DNA of 38,189 nucleotides from Marinifilaceae bacterium. GTDB lineage: Bacteria; Bacteroidota; Bacteroidia; Bacteroidales; Marinifilaceae. Under the pieces are notes generated by a model. That model ran no database searches. It saw only the letters and a list, made by a program, of their open reading frames with translations, and was not told where the DNA came from. Every line of letters begins with the position of its first letter. Within the stretch, counting starts at the first letter, position 1. The DNA is taken from positions 1 to 38,189 of the forward strand of contig JAGBFU010000030.1 of NCBI GenBank assembly GCA_017936285.1, read 5' to 3'. Made by a program: the position numbers and the translations under genes. This document shows, in pieces, positions 15,502 through 24,559 of this stretch.

Positions 15502-16386
15502 ATGAATATCTTATTAATCACTATCATTTCGTTATGTGCCATTGGAGTTCTTTCGGCCATAATCCTCTTTTTGGTTGCCAAAAAGTTCAAAGTGGAGGAG
15601 GATCCAAGAATCGACACAGTATGCGAATTGCTCCCGGGTGCCAATTGTGGCGGTTGCGGATTCCCTGGTTGTAGAGGATTGGCAGAAGCTGCAGTTAAAG
15701 CTGACACTTTGGACGGGATTATGTGTCCTGTCGGTGGAGCTACGGTAATGGAGCAGATTGCAGCAGCTCTAGGTAGAGAGGTTGTAGCTCAAGCACCGAA
15801 AGTTGCCGTTGTTCGATGCAACGGAAGTTGTTCAAACCGTCCTCGCACAAGCAAGTTCGATGGTGCACGTTCATGTGCTATCATGGCTTCTGTTTATGGA
15901 GGAGAGACCGACTGTTCATACGGTTGCCTGGGATGTGGAGATTGCGTTAGCGCATGTCAATTCGGAGCAATTGCAATGAACCCGGAGACAGGCTTGCCTG
16001 TTGTTGATGATGAGAAGTGTGTAGCCTGCGGTGCCTGCGTCAAGGCGTGTCCAAAGATGGTTATTGAGCTTCGCAACAAGGGTCCAAAGAACAGACGTCT
16101 GTACGTAAGTTGTATCAACAAGGACAAGGGCGGTATTGCCCGTAAGGCTTGTTCTGCAGCATGTATCGGATGTAGCAAGTGTGTTAAAGAGTGTGCTTTC
16201 GACGCTATTAAGGTTGAGAACAATGTCGCTTACATTGATTTCAATAAGTGTAAATTGTGTCGCAAGTGTGCAGCAGTTTGTCCTACCGGCGCAATTAAGT
16301 TGGTTAATCTGGCACCACTGCCACCAACCCCTCCGGCTCCAAAGGCAGCTCCTGCTCAACCTGCAGAGAAACCGGCAGCGAATTAA
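15502..16386 (+). CDS. rnfB: Electron transport complex subunit RnfB
   Basis: A 294-residue subunit that carries electrons from ferredoxin into the Rnf complex. One N-terminal membrane helix (about 4-25) is followed by the Fe-S domain ELLPGANCGGCGFPGC. Then come four ferredoxin-type Cys clusters: CLGCGDCVSACQF, CVACGACVKACPK, CIGCSKCVKECAF and CKLCRKCAAVCPT. This gives more clusters than the single two-cluster domain of proteobacterial RnfB, as in the long form of anaerobes. The last 25 residues are a Pro/Ala tail (LPPTPPAPKAAPAQPAEKP). The gene lies 12 nt after the RseC-like gene and 26 nt before rnfC. Confidence 0.95.
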   Translation: MNILLITIISLCAIGVLSAIILFLVAKKFKVEEDPRIDTVCELLPGANCGGCGFPGCRGLAEAAVKADTLDGIMCPVGGATVMEQIAAALGREVVAQAPKVAVVRCNGSCSNRPRTSKFDGARSCAIMASVYGGETDCSYGCLGCGDCVSACQFGAIAMNPETGLPVVDDEKCVACGACVKACPKMVIELRNKGPKNRRLYVSCINKDKGGIARKACSAACIGCSKCVKECAFDAIKVENNVAYIDFNKCKLCRKCAAVCPTGAIKLVNLAPLPPTPPAPKAAPAQPAEKPAAN

Positions 16387-16412
16387 TTGTGTAACTATTA
16401 ATACTTACTATC

Positions 16413-17747
16413 GTGTTAAAGAGTTTCAAAATTGGAGGAGTTCATCCCCCCGAGAATAAATATACAGCGGGTTGTGCAATACAGGTATTGCCAACTCCTG
16501 ACAAGGTAATCATTCCGCTAAGTCAGCACATTGGAGCACCTGCTACTGCTATCGTTCAAAAGGGTGATAAGGTAAAGGCAGGCCAGGTGATTGCTACTGC
16601 AGGCGGATTCGTTTCTGCAAATGTTCATAGTTCTGTTTCAGGAACTGTGCTTGACGTTGCTCCTGTTAAGGATGCAGCCGGCCTTTTGAAACCTGCTATC
16701 ACTATCCAGGTAGAGGGTGAAGAGTGGGCTGACGAGGTTGTAAAGACCACAAAGAATATCGATGAGTTTGAGAAGGAGGAGATTATTAAAGCTATCTCTG
16801 ATGCAGGAATCGTAGGTATGGGAGGTGCAACATTCCCTACCCACGTAAAATTGTCTCCACCTCCGGGAAGCAAAGCAGAGTATTTGATCATTAATGGTGT
16901 AGAGTGTGAGCCATATCTTACAGCTGACCACCGTTTGATGCTTGAAAAGACAAACGAGATTATTGCCGGAATCAAGCTGGTAATGAAGGCTATCGGAGTT
17001 AACAAAGCAATCATCGGTATTGAGAATAACAAGCCTGATGCTATTGCAAAAATGCAGGCTGCGACAACAACAACAATGGGTATTGACGTATGTCCATTGA
17101 AAGTTCGCTACCCACAAGGAGGTGAGAAGCAGTTGATTAAGGCAACTATAGGACGTTCAGTTCCTTCAGGAGCTCTTCCTATTGCAGTTGGTGCTGTTGT
17201 TCAGAATATCGGAACTATATACGCTGTTTACGAGGCTGTTATGTTGCGTAAACCCCTTGTAGAGCGTGTAGTAACTGTTACCGGTGAGTCATTGAAGAAT
17301 CCAGGAAACTTCCTTTGTAAGGTTGGAACCCCTATCTCTAAGCTTATTGAGGCTGCCGGAGGTCTACCTGAGGATACAGGCAAGGTTATCGGAGGAGGTC
17401 CTATGATGGGAAGAACCATGATAAATATTGACTCTCCAGTAATGAAGGGAACAAGTGGTGTATTGATTCTTCCTGAGTCTAAGTCAGCTCGCGGAGAGAT
17501 GCACCCATGTATCAAGTGTGCTAAGTGCGTAAGCGCATGTCCAATGGGATTGGAGCCATACTTGCTGGCAACAATCACCGAAATGACAGGCGACTTGGAG
17601 CGTTTGGAGAAAGAGAAGATTATGGATTGTATTGAGTGCGGATGTTGTATGTACACCTGCCCTGCAAACCGTCCATTGCTTGACTATATCCGTTTGGGTA
17701 AAGGCAGAACAGGCGCTATGATACGTAACAGAAGTCAGAAAAAGTAA
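16413..17747 (+). CDS. rnfC: Electron transport complex subunit RnfC
   Basis: A 444-residue subunit that holds FMN/NADH-binding and Fe-S sites at the cytoplasmic face. It starts with GTG at 16413 (V/M-LKSFKIGGVHPPENK), the expected family N-terminus, so a non-ATG start is likely. The middle holds the Rossmann-like/NADH region (GMGGATFPTHVKL, IINGVECEPYLTADHR) and an SLBB-type segment. Two C-terminal clusters, CIKCAKCVSACPM and CIECGCCMYTCPA, bind [4Fe-4S]. It lacks the long Ala-rich C-terminal extension of enterobacterial RsxC. Third gene of the rseC-rnfBCDGEA unit. Confidence 0.95.
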   Translation: MLKSFKIGGVHPPENKYTAGCAIQVLPTPDKVIIPLSQHIGAPATAIVQKGDKVKAGQVIATAGGFVSANVHSSVSGTVLDVAPVKDAAGLLKPAITIQVEGEEWADEVVKTTKNIDEFEKEEIIKAISDAGIVGMGGATFPTHVKLSPPPGSKAEYLIINGVECEPYLTADHRLMLEKTNEIIAGIKLVMKAIGVNKAIIGIENNKPDAIAKMQAATTTTMGIDVCPLKVRYPQGGEKQLIKATIGRSVPSGALPIAVGAVVQNIGTIYAVYEAVMLRKPLVERVVTVTGESLKNPGNFLCKVGTPISKLIEAAGGLPEDTGKVIGGGPMMGRTMINIDSPVMKGTSGVLILPESKSARGEMHPCIKCAKCVSACPMGLEPYLLATITEMTGDLERLEKEKIMDCIECGCCMYTCPANRPLLDYIRLGKGRTGAMIRNRSQKK

Positions 17748-17768
17748 TCAGCTAAAACAGATTAAAAT

Positions 17769-18749
17769 ATGAAGCAATTATATGTAGCGCCATCTCCACA
17801 TGTTCACGGTTCCGACACCGTATCAAAGAATATGTATGGAGTTCTTATCGCATTGATTCCGGCATTTATCTGCTCGGTTATCTTCTTCGGCGTAAGTTCA
17901 CTTATCGTGACACTTACATCGGTTATTGCTTGCGTTCTTTTTGAATACCTTATTCAAAAGTTCCTTTTGAAGCAGAAGCCATCTGTTTGCGATGGTTCTG
18001 CAATTCTTACCGGAGTTCTATTGGCATTCAACGTTCCTTCTAATCTTCCTATCTGGATTATTATGATTGGAGCTTTGGTGGCTATCGGAATTGGCAAGAT
18101 GACTTTCGGAGGATTAGGAAGCAATATCTTCAACCCAGCATTGGTTGGACGTGTATTCCTGTTGATCTCATTCCCTGTTCAGATGACCACATGGCCAAAG
18201 CCAATGGGATTTGATACCTCGTACGTAGATGCAGAGACAGGAGCAACTGCTCTGAGCATATTGAAAGAGGGCCTGATGGGAGGCAAATCAATCTCTGAGC
18301 TTCAAGCTTCACTTCCTCAAGTAAATGATATGTTGCTTGGAAATATGGGAGGTAGCTTAGGAGAGGTTGCAGCTTTGGCATTGATTCTTGGATTGGTATG
18401 GATGCTTATCAAGAGAATCATCACATGGCATATCCCTGTATCTATCATCGCAACAGTATTTATCTTCTCAGGAATTTTATATTTGTGTAACCCTGAGCAG
18501 TATATCTGTCCGGTATTCCACTTATTGAGCGGAGGTCTTTTGCTTGGAGCTATCTTTATGGCAACCGACTATGTAACCTCGCCTATGACCAAGAAGGGAA
18601 TGCTTATCTACGGTGTGGGTATTGGATTGTTAACAGTTATTATCCGTGATTTCGGTGCCTTCCCAGAGGGAATGTCATTCGCTATCCTGATAATGAATGC
18701 TGTTACTCCATTGATTAACCGTTACTGTAAACCAGAGCGTTTCGCATAA
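17769..18749 (+). CDS. rnfD: Electron transport complex subunit RnfD
   Basis: A 326-residue integral membrane subunit with about nine or ten hydrophobic segments, homologous to NqrB. The covalent FMN site is in DAETGATALS, with Thr160 as predicted acceptor. Other family segments are SPHVHGSDTVSKNMYGV near the N-terminus, FGGLGSNIFNPALVGR, and the terminal GMSFAILIMNAVTPLINRY. It forms part of the ion-translocating membrane core. 22 nt after rnfC and 26 nt before rnfG. Confidence 0.95.
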   Translation: MKQLYVAPSPHVHGSDTVSKNMYGVLIALIPAFICSVIFFGVSSLIVTLTSVIACVLFEYLIQKFLLKQKPSVCDGSAILTGVLLAFNVPSNLPIWIIMIGALVAIGIGKMTFGGLGSNIFNPALVGRVFLLISFPVQMTTWPKPMGFDTSYVDAETGATALSILKEGLMGGKSISELQASLPQVNDMLLGNMGGSLGEVAALALILGLVWMLIKRIITWHIPVSIIATVFIFSGILYLCNPEQYICPVFHLLSGGLLLGAIFMATDYVTSPMTKKGMLIYGVGIGLLTVIIRDFGAFPEGMSFAILIMNAVTPLINRYCKPERFA

Positions 18750-18774
18750 TGTCTGACCTGTAAATTGGAAAAAA

Positions 18775-19425
18775 ATGGGAAAGAAAGTTGAATCAAGTTT
18801 TGTAAATATGGTGGTAGTGTTGTTTACCATAACACTTATCGCCGCTGCGGCTGTGGGATATGTATTCACTCTTACTGAGAGTACTATTGCACAAGCTAAC
18901 GCGCAGAAAGAGTCAGATGCTATCAAGAATGTAATACCTGTTGAGTTTGCAGACATAACCTCGGAGAAGGTTGCTGTTGGTGCAGATACTGTTGAGGTAT
19001 TCTATGCTAAAAATGGCAACCAGATTGTTGGAACTGCTGTAAAGAGTTTTACTAACTCAGGCTTTAATGGATATATCAGCATAATGGTTGGTTTCGACAC
19101 TAAGGGTACTATTACCGGATACTCTGTTTTGTCTCAAGGCGAGACCCCTGGATTGGGTTCTAAGATGGTTGATTGGTTTACCGAGAGTGGCAAAGGAAAT
19201 ATCATTGGAAAGAATCCTGGAGATAAGGGAATCTCTGTTAAGAAAGATGGAGGAGAAATTGATGCAATTACAGCAGCAACTATCTCATCTCGCGCGTTCT
19301 GCGACGCAGTTAACCGCGCAGCTCAAGCTCTTGGTGGCGTAAGCGCATGGAGCGGAGCAACTCCAACAAACGAGCAATCGGTAGAGAGTGAGAATAACGA
19401 GCAGGTTGAACCAGTAAAAGAGTAA
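18775..19425 (+). CDS. rnfG: Electron transport complex subunit RnfG
   Basis: A 216-residue subunit anchored by one N-terminal helix (about 12-32, [20 protein letters not shown]), with an extracytoplasmic FMN-binding domain. Family segments include [20 protein letters not shown] and [11 protein letters not shown]. The flavinylation motif is AITAATISS, with Thr169 as predicted FMN acceptor attached by ApbE; the usual S/T-G-A-T has Ala in place of Gly. The C-terminal 25 residues are an acidic tail ([17 protein letters not shown]). An ApbE gene is not in the window. 5 nt separate it from rnfE. Confidence 0.94.
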   Translation: MGKKVESSFVNMVVVLFTITLIAAAAVGYVFTLTESTIAQANAQKESDAIKNVIPVEFADITSEKVAVGADTVEVFYAKNGNQIVGTAVKSFTNSGFNGYISIMVGFDTKGTITGYSVLSQGETPGLGSKMVDWFTESGKGNIIGKNPGDKGISVKKDGGEIDAITAATISSRAFCDAVNRAAQALGGVSAWSGATPTNEQSVESENNEQVEPVKE

Positions 19426-19430
19426 AAGAG

Positions 19431-20015
19431 ATGAGTAAATTTGGTATCATACTTAACGGTCTGATTAAAGAGAATCCGACCTTTGTATTGGTGTTGGGAA
19501 TGTGCCCGACATTGGCGGTAACCAGCTCTGCAACCAACGGATTGGGAATGGGATTGGCAACAACATTCGTGTTGATTATGTCAAACCTTGTTATCTCGCT
19601 TATCGCAGGTTTTATTCCTGACAAGGTACGTATCCCATCATTCATTGTAGTTATTGCTGCTTTCGTAACAATTGTTCAGTTATTGATGCAAGCATATCTT
19701 CCTGCTTTGAACGATGCTTTGGGACTGTTTATTCCATTGATTGTAGTAAACTGTATTGTACTTGGACGTGCTGAGGCATTTGCATGTAAAAACAACGCTG
19801 TTGACTCTATACTTGACGGAATCGGTATGGGTCTTGGTTTTACATTTGCTTTGACCCTTCTTGGTGCAATCAGAGAGTTGCTTGGTAGCGGTAAAGTATT
19901 CAATATGACAATTTTCCCAGAGGAGTATGGAACACTTGTGTTTGTATTGGCTCCGGGAGCATTCATTGTATTGGGATACTTGATTGCAATTGTTAACCGT
20001 ATAAGAAAAGTATAA
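19431..20015 (+). CDS. rnfE: Electron transport complex subunit RnfE
   Basis: A 194-residue integral membrane protein with six predicted helices, paralogous to RnfA. Family motifs are [19 protein letters not shown] near the N-terminus, [15 protein letters not shown] in the middle and [20 protein letters not shown]. The two Cys (in GMCPT and NCIV) match the conserved positions that hold a [2Fe-2S] cluster at the RnfA-RnfE interface in known Rnf/NQR structures. With RnfA it forms the inverted-topology membrane core. Located between rnfG (5 nt) and rnfA (19 nt). Confidence 0.94.
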   Translation: MSKFGIILNGLIKENPTFVLVLGMCPTLAVTSSATNGLGMGLATTFVLIMSNLVISLIAGFIPDKVRIPSFIVVIAAFVTIVQLLMQAYLPALNDALGLFIPLIVVNCIVLGRAEAFACKNNAVDSILDGIGMGLGFTFALTLLGAIRELLGSGKVFNMTIFPEEYGTLVFVLAPGAFIVLGYLIAIVNRIRKV

Positions 20016-20034
20016 ACAGCTAAAAGTTTGAATT

Positions 20035-20607
20035 ATGGAGTATATTTTACTTTTCATTGCAGCGGTATTTGTTAATAACGTAGTACTGTCACAATTCTTG
20101 GGAATCTGCCCATTTTTGGGAGTTTCTAAAAAGATATCTACCGCAATAGGTATGACAGGAGCTGTTACATTCGTAATTATCCTGGCTACCATTGTTACAT
20201 ATCTCATCCAAAAGTCAATTCTTGATCCATTCAACATTGGCTTTATGCAGACCATTGTCTTTATTTTGGTTATTGCAGCTCTTGTACAGATGGTTGAGAT
20301 TATCCTTAAGAAGGTTAGCCCTTCACTATATCAGGCATTGGGAGTATTCCTTCCATTGATTACCACCAACTGCTGCGTATTGGGAGTTGCTATCCAGGTT
20401 ATCCAGAAGGATTTCACATTGCTTGAGTCTGTTGTATATTCTGGTTCTATTGCAATTGGATTCGGATTGGCATTGACATTGTTCGCAGGTATCCGCGAGC
20501 AGTTAGAGTTGGTTCGTATTCCAAAGGGAATGCAGGGAACTCCTATCGCTTTAGTTGTTGCCGGACTATTGGCACTGGCATTCATGGGATTCCAGGGAAT
20601 TTGCTAA
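20035..20607 (+). CDS. rnfA: Electron transport complex subunit RnfA
   Basis: A 190-residue integral membrane protein with six predicted helices. Motifs: FVNNVVLSQFLGICPFLGVS at the start, PLITTNCCVLGVAI in the middle and GFGLALTLFAGIREQLEL. The cluster-ligand Cys occur in GICPF and NCCV. Last gene of the six-subunit set (B, C, D, G, E, A), so the complex is complete in this window. A long hairpin terminator begins 20 nt after the stop. Confidence 0.95.
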   Translation: MEYILLFIAAVFVNNVVLSQFLGICPFLGVSKKISTAIGMTGAVTFVIILATIVTYLIQKSILDPFNIGFMQTIVFILVIAALVQMVEIILKKVSPSLYQALGVFLPLITTNCCVLGVAIQVIQKDFTLLESVVYSGSIAIGFGLALTLFAGIREQLELVRIPKGMQGTPIALVVAGLLALAFMGFQGIC

Positions 20608-20627
20608 TTAACAGGCAAAAATAGAGA

Positions 20628-20665
20628 TGCAAGAGTGACTTTGTTAAAAGTCGCTCTTGTTGTAT
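20628..20665 (+). terminator. Terminator of the rnf operon
   Basis: 13-bp stem (20630-20642 with 20647-20659) closed by a GTTA loop, with one T-G wobble pair, then a T-rich stretch. It lies 22 nt after the rnfA stop and overlaps a spurious upstream start of the next gene (TTG at 20657). Confidence 0.85.
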
Positions 20666-20677
20666 ATATTCATACCT

Positions 20678-20709
20678 CTTGTACAATCAGCTAAATTATC
20701 GTACTTTTG
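20678..20709 (+). promoter_or_regulatory. Promoter for the cca-type gene
   Basis: CTTG (20678-20681, one mismatch), a 20-nt spacer, TACTTTTG (20702-20709). The likely transcription start near 20715 falls on the first ATG (20714), which favours 20723 as the start codon. Confidence 0.55.
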
Positions 20710-20722
20710 CGGTATGGTAAAT

Positions 20723-22129
20723 ATGGAAAAATACTTGCAGCACCCTATATTTAAGGTGGTATCGGAACTGGCTAACGAAATGGAGACACAAGCCTTTGTG
20801 ATTGGCGGTTACGTGCGCGATTTAATATTGGTCAGACCATCCGATGATATTGATATCGTGGTGCTTGACAATGGCATTGAGTTGGCACAAAAGGCAGCCG
20901 AGAAGATGGGTTGCAAGGGAATCTCTATATTTAAACACTTTGGCACTGCGATGTTCAAAAGTCATGGTGTTGAGTTGGAGTTTGTAGGAGCAAGAAAGGA
21001 GTCATATAGCAAGGATTCAAGAAATCCTGTCGTTGAGCCAGGCACTCTTGATGATGACCAGAAACGCCGCGACTTTACAATCAACGCATTGGCAATTTCC
21101 CTAAACAAAGATTCATACGGAGAGTTGGTTGATCCATTCAGAGGATTGGAGCACCTTGATGAAAGAGTTATAAAAACTCCGTTAGACCCGGATATTACCT
21201 TTAGCGATGATCCGCTAAGAATGTTCCGCGCCATCCGTTTTGCCACACAGTTGAATTTCCACATTGCCCCTGAAACTTTCGAGGCTATAAAACGCAATGC
21301 CGATAGGATTAAGATTCTCTCTATGGAGCGAATGACTACCGAGTTTAACAAGATAATGGCCTCGCCCGAACCATCAAAAGGCATATATCTTATGGACGAT
21401 GCAGGGCTATTGGAGATATATTTTCCGGAACTTGCAGCTCTTAAAGGGCGCGAAAGCGTAAACGGAGTTCTGCATAAGGAGGTATTTAACCACACTATGA
21501 CAGTTCTTGACAGAGTTGCACTGCACACCGACGACCTTTGGGTTCGCTGGGCTACTCTGCTCCATGATATTGGTAAACCCTCCACAAAACGCTATGTAGA
21601 GGGGCAAGGATGGACATTCTATGGCCATAATGTTGTAGGCGCAAGAATGGTTCCAAAGATATTCAACCGCCTAAAACTCCCCCAAAACGAGAAGATGAAG
21701 CAGGTGGTAAAGCTGGTCGATTTGCACATGCGCCCGATTGTACTTTCCGAGGACGAGGTTACCGACTCGGCAGTTCGCAGACTTCTTTTCGAGGCAGGCG
21801 ATGATATTGAGAATGTAATGATTCTTGCCGAAGCTGATATCACCTCAAAACAGGAGGCACGTGTAAAGCGCTACCTTGAAAACTACAAGATTGTGCGTCA
21901 AAAACTTAAAGAGGTTGAGGAGAAGGACTCTATACGTAATTTCCAACCACCAATCGATGGTTCTGAAATTATGCGAACCTTTAATCTTGAACCATGCTAT
22001 ATGGTAGGCGAAATAAAGTCATTAATCAAAGACGCCATTCTTGACGGAGAGATTAGTAATAATTATGAAGAGGCATATAACTTTATGGTTAAAGTTGCCA
22101 GGGAGCGAGGGCTTACTCCTATTGAGTAA
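20723..22129 (+). CDS. cca: tRNA nucleotidyltransferase with HD domain (CCA-adding / poly(A) polymerase family)
   Basis: A protein of 468 residues from the ATG at 20723 (471 from 20714). A reading from 20657 would start inside the rnf terminator and is rejected. The head domain has GGYVRDLILVRPSDDIDIVV, with the GG flexible loop and the DxD metal site. Next comes RRDFTINALAI and the ERMTTEFNKIMAS segment. An HD domain follows (LLHDIGKPSTKRY). The family adds or repairs the CCA 3' end of tRNAs; sequence alone does not fully separate CCA-adding enzymes from poly(A) polymerases or single-nucleotide variants. Single gene with its own promoter. Confidence 0.87.
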   Translation: MEKYLQHPIFKVVSELANEMETQAFVIGGYVRDLILVRPSDDIDIVVLDNGIELAQKAAEKMGCKGISIFKHFGTAMFKSHGVELEFVGARKESYSKDSRNPVVEPGTLDDDQKRRDFTINALAISLNKDSYGELVDPFRGLEHLDERVIKTPLDPDITFSDDPLRMFRAIRFATQLNFHIAPETFEAIKRNADRIKILSMERMTTEFNKIMASPEPSKGIYLMDDAGLLEIYFPELAALKGRESVNGVLHKEVFNHTMTVLDRVALHTDDLWVRWATLLHDIGKPSTKRYVEGQGWTFYGHNVVGARMVPKIFNRLKLPQNEKMKQVVKLVDLHMRPIVLSEDEVTDSAVRRLLFEAGDDIENVMILAEADITSKQEARVKRYLENYKIVRQKLKEVEEKDSIRNFQPPIDGSEIMRTFNLEPCYMVGEIKSLIKDAILDGEISNNYEEAYNFMVKVARERGLTPIE

Positions 22130-22146
22130 GCAAACTCACTCATAAA

Positions 22147-23055
22147 CTATATCTTAGTAGGATCGGGCGTAGGAACAACCACATTCAGAACTCTCGGAAT
22201 CACACGTATATTCAACGGAGATTTCATAAACATCGGTTCTCCGTCAATATGCACGGTATTGATTCGTCCCTCTATCTTCACCTCTCTGCAGTGGAACATT
22301 CTAAAAGCCTGAGTCTTCTCATTATTCTCCATAAACAGATGACGTGTATAGTCCAATCCTATTAAAAGAACATTATTCACCTTATCAATAATGCAGAGCT
22401 CCATCTGTCCGTCCTGAACTGATGCTCGCGGAGCAATTATAAAATTGCTTCCATACTGTTCTGTATTGGCAAAACTCAAAAGGAAAGCCTTAATACTCAT
22501 TTCACGTCCGTCGATGGTTAGTTTATAGGAGTGTGAGCGATATTTAAAGAATTGCGTAATTGCTGCCCATATATACGAAAATACTCCTTTTACCTTGGTT
22601 TTCGACGCGACATGGGCTACCAGCGCATCAAAACCTATTCCACTTACATTAAATGAGTACCGACCATTAACCTCCATTATATCCACTTTATCAACAACTC
22701 CCGAAAGCAGTTGTCTCAAAGCATTCCGAAGGCGCATTGAGTACCCCAGATGACGCGCAAAGCCATTGCCTCGTCCCATTGGGATTACACCCAAAGCGAC
22801 ATCTGTTCCGACCAATGCCGACGCAACGTCATTAACGGTACCATCGCCACCAACCGCAACAATCACACCATATTTACCACTTTCAACTCCCTTTTGCGCT
22901 AATTCGAAGGCATGACGACGACGTTGAGTCATAGCAACATCAAACTCAACATTGCGATATTGTGGAATTTTCGACAGAACATTGGCAAACTCGCCACCAT
23001 TATGCCATCCCGAATGGGGATTTACTATAAAAAGTATTCTTGATCTTAATTGCAT
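22147..23055 (-). CDS. Diacylglycerol/sphingosine kinase-family lipid kinase
   Basis: A 302-residue protein of the DAGK catalytic family (YegS/DgkB-like). Motifs: ILFIVNPHSGWHNG at the N-terminus, the nucleotide-binding GGDGTVNDVASALVGTD (about 69-85) and GVIPMGRGNGFARHLG (about 89-104), and the C-terminal sandwich domain with NVSGIGFDALVAHVA. It would phosphorylate a lipid hydroxyl such as diacylglycerol or a sphingoid base using ATP; Bacteroidales make sphingolipids, so either substrate is possible. It is the last gene of an AraC-dtd-kinase run on the minus strand, 5 nt after dtd. Confidence 0.85.
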   Translation of the reverse strand: MQLRSRILFIVNPHSGWHNGGEFANVLSKIPQYRNVEFDVAMTQRRRHAFELAQKGVESGKYGVIVAVGGDGTVNDVASALVGTDVALGVIPMGRGNGFARHLGYSMRLRNALRQLLSGVVDKVDIMEVNGRYSFNVSGIGFDALVAHVASKTKVKGVFSYIWAAITQFFKYRSHSYKLTIDGREMSIKAFLLSFANTEQYGSNFIIAPRASVQDGQMELCIIDKVNNVLLIGLDYTRHLFMENNEKTQAFRMFHCREVKIEGRINTVHIDGEPMFMKSPLNIRVIPRVLNVVVPTPDPTKI

Positions 23056-23060
23056 TATTA

Positions 23061-23513
23061 CTACTCTCGATTTTTTGTATCAATACAGATAGTCACAGGA
23101 CCATCGTTTATCAGAGCGACCTTCATATCTGCTCCAAAAACTCCTGTTGGAATATTACGTCCCAACTTATCAGACAAAGTCTTGACAAAGCGTTCATATA
23201 CTGGGATTGCAATTTCGGGCGAGGCTGCATTTATATATGAGGGGCGATTCCCTCGCTTAGTCATTGCCATTAATGTAAACTGGCTTACAGCAAGTATCTC
23301 GCCATTGATATCCTTTACAGAGAGGTTCATAACATCATTCTCATCAGCAAAAACTCTGAGATTAACTATCTTGTTGCATAACCACTCTATATCCTCGTCA
23401 CCATCCTGCTCACAAATTCCAACCAATACCAACAATCCACACCCTATAGAGGAGTATACTTCCCCCTCAATAGTAACACTGGCTTCTGAAACTCTTTGAA
23501 TTACTACTCTCAT
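23061..23513 (-). CDS. dtd: D-aminoacyl-tRNA deacylase
   Basis: A 150-residue protein, normal for DTD. The active-site motifs are AVSQFTLMA (SQxxL, about 75-83) and NDGPVTICIDT (NxGPV, about 135-145); the N-terminus MRVVIQRVSEASVTIEGE is typical. It hydrolyses D-amino acids and glycine mischarged on tRNAs. Its ATG overlaps the TAA of the upstream AraC-type gene by one base (TAATG), so translation is probably coupled. Confidence 0.94.
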   Translation of the reverse strand: MRVVIQRVSEASVTIEGEVYSSIGCGLLVLVGICEQDGDEDIEWLCNKIVNLRVFADENDVMNLSVKDINGEILAVSQFTLMAMTKRGNRPSYINAASPEIAIPVYERFVKTLSDKLGRNIPTGVFGADMKVALINDGPVTICIDTKNRE

Positions 23514-24412
23514 TATTTTAACAACTTAAACTGACTTGGAGAGAAACCTGTATGCTGTTTGAAATATTTTCCAAAAAATGATTGGGTGTCAAAATTAAGA
23601 CTATATGCAATCTCCTGTATATTCATATTTGAAAACTTAAGCAGATTCTTTGCTTCGATAATCACGTACGAATCAATCCACTCCGCAGCTGTTCTGCCAC
23701 TTATATCCTTAATCAGCGCTGAGAGATACTTTGGCGTAATATGTAATTGATCCGCATAAAATTTTACACTTCTCTCTTTACGATAGTGCAGTAACAACTG
23801 TTGCGTAAACTCTGCGAATATCAGCTCCTTACGACTCTTTGCTTTATCTGTGCTCAACTCTTCCTGGATCTGCTCACGAATCAGGTTACCTCCGGCATAG
23901 AGAAGCGACGTTGCCAGTGTATCCAAAATTTTAGCTTTGAACGAGGACTCTCCCGTTCCAACCGCCCACGATAATAGCGAGAAATAGTGGTCAAATATAC
24001 TCTCGTCCACTTTGTCCAGTTTTACTATAGGGAACTTTTTTGTCTTAATAAACAACGGAATGACCTGATGCATATCAAGACGAATATTCCTTATAAAGGA
24101 GTCCGAAGTCAGAATAAACGAAGCTGCATAATCGGGACTCTGTCGCACAATATGTATTATATCATCAGGGAACGTTACAATTACCATTCTCTCACTAATT
24201 CTATATTCATATTGATTAACAGATATAGTCATCACACCCTTACGACATATCAGGAAAGCAAATCCCTTTAAACGGAAGGGCGGACGCATAAAAATCTCTA
24301 TCTGACTAGAATCATTACACAACACCACATGATTCTCATACCCAGGCACATTAGGATATCGTTCTCTAATAGTTGCCACGTCAAAAACCGGAATTCCCTC
24401 TACTCTATCCAT
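23513..24412 (-). CDS. AraC-family transcriptional regulator
   Basis: A protein of 299 residues from the ATG at 24412 (MDRVEGIPVFDV). A TTG at 24433 could extend it by seven codons but overlaps the -7 element, so it is rejected. The N-terminal region (about 25-150) resembles a cupin-like sensor domain (IEIFMRPPFRLKGFAFLICR). The C-terminal double helix-turn-helix is about 215-299: FYADQLHITPKYLSALIKD, then NIQEIAYSLNFDTQSFFGKY and HTGFSPSQF. The operon with dtd and a lipid kinase does not reveal the effector. It is divergent from the M61 gene 147 nt away and may regulate it. Confidence 0.9.
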   Translation of the reverse strand: MDRVEGIPVFDVATIRERYPNVPGYENHVVLCNDSSQIEIFMRPPFRLKGFAFLICRKGVMTISVNQYEYRISERMVIVTFPDDIIHIVRQSPDYAASFILTSDSFIRNIRLDMHQVIPLFIKTKKFPIVKLDKVDESIFDHYFSLLSWAVGTGESSFKAKILDTLATSLLYAGGNLIREQIQEELSTDKAKSRKELIFAEFTQQLLLHYRKERSVKFYADQLHITPKYLSALIKDISGRTAAEWIDSYVIIEAKNLLKFSNMNIQEIAYSLNFDTQSFFGKYFKQHTGFSPSQFKLLK

Positions 24413-24430
24413 AGTCAAATTCTTTATTGG

Positions 24431-24438
24431 CAAAGATA
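24431..24438 (-). promoter_or_regulatory. -7 element for the AraC-dtd-kinase operon
   Basis: TATCTTTG on the minus strand, an exact TAnnTTTG match 18 nt before the ATG at 24412. No good -33 element. Confidence 0.5.
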
Positions 24439-24509
24439 ATAATTTAAGATTGATTTTGTTTGACCTACTTTCTCAAATAAGCACGAAAAAAAAATTACAC
24501 AACTTCTAA

Positions 24510-24525
24510 TATTTTTGTATCTTTG
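24510..24525 (+). promoter_or_regulatory. Two abutting -7 elements before the M61 gene
   Basis: TATTTTTG (24510-24517) is directly followed by TATCTTTG (24518-24525); both match TAnnTTTG. Alternative starts 8 nt apart are possible. The leader would be about 28-36 nt. No clear TTTG at 19-20 nt for either. Confidence 0.5.
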
Positions 24526-24559
24526 TCAAAAGATCATTTTAGTATAAAGAAGCAATATT

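Noticed and set aside
20657..20722. N-terminal extension of the cca-type protein
   Set aside because: The start would lie inside the rnf terminator and before the promoter, and the extra residues do not resemble the family.
24413..24433. TTG start for the AraC-type regulator
   Set aside because: It overlaps the -7 element; the ATG at 24412 is downstream of the likely transcription start.
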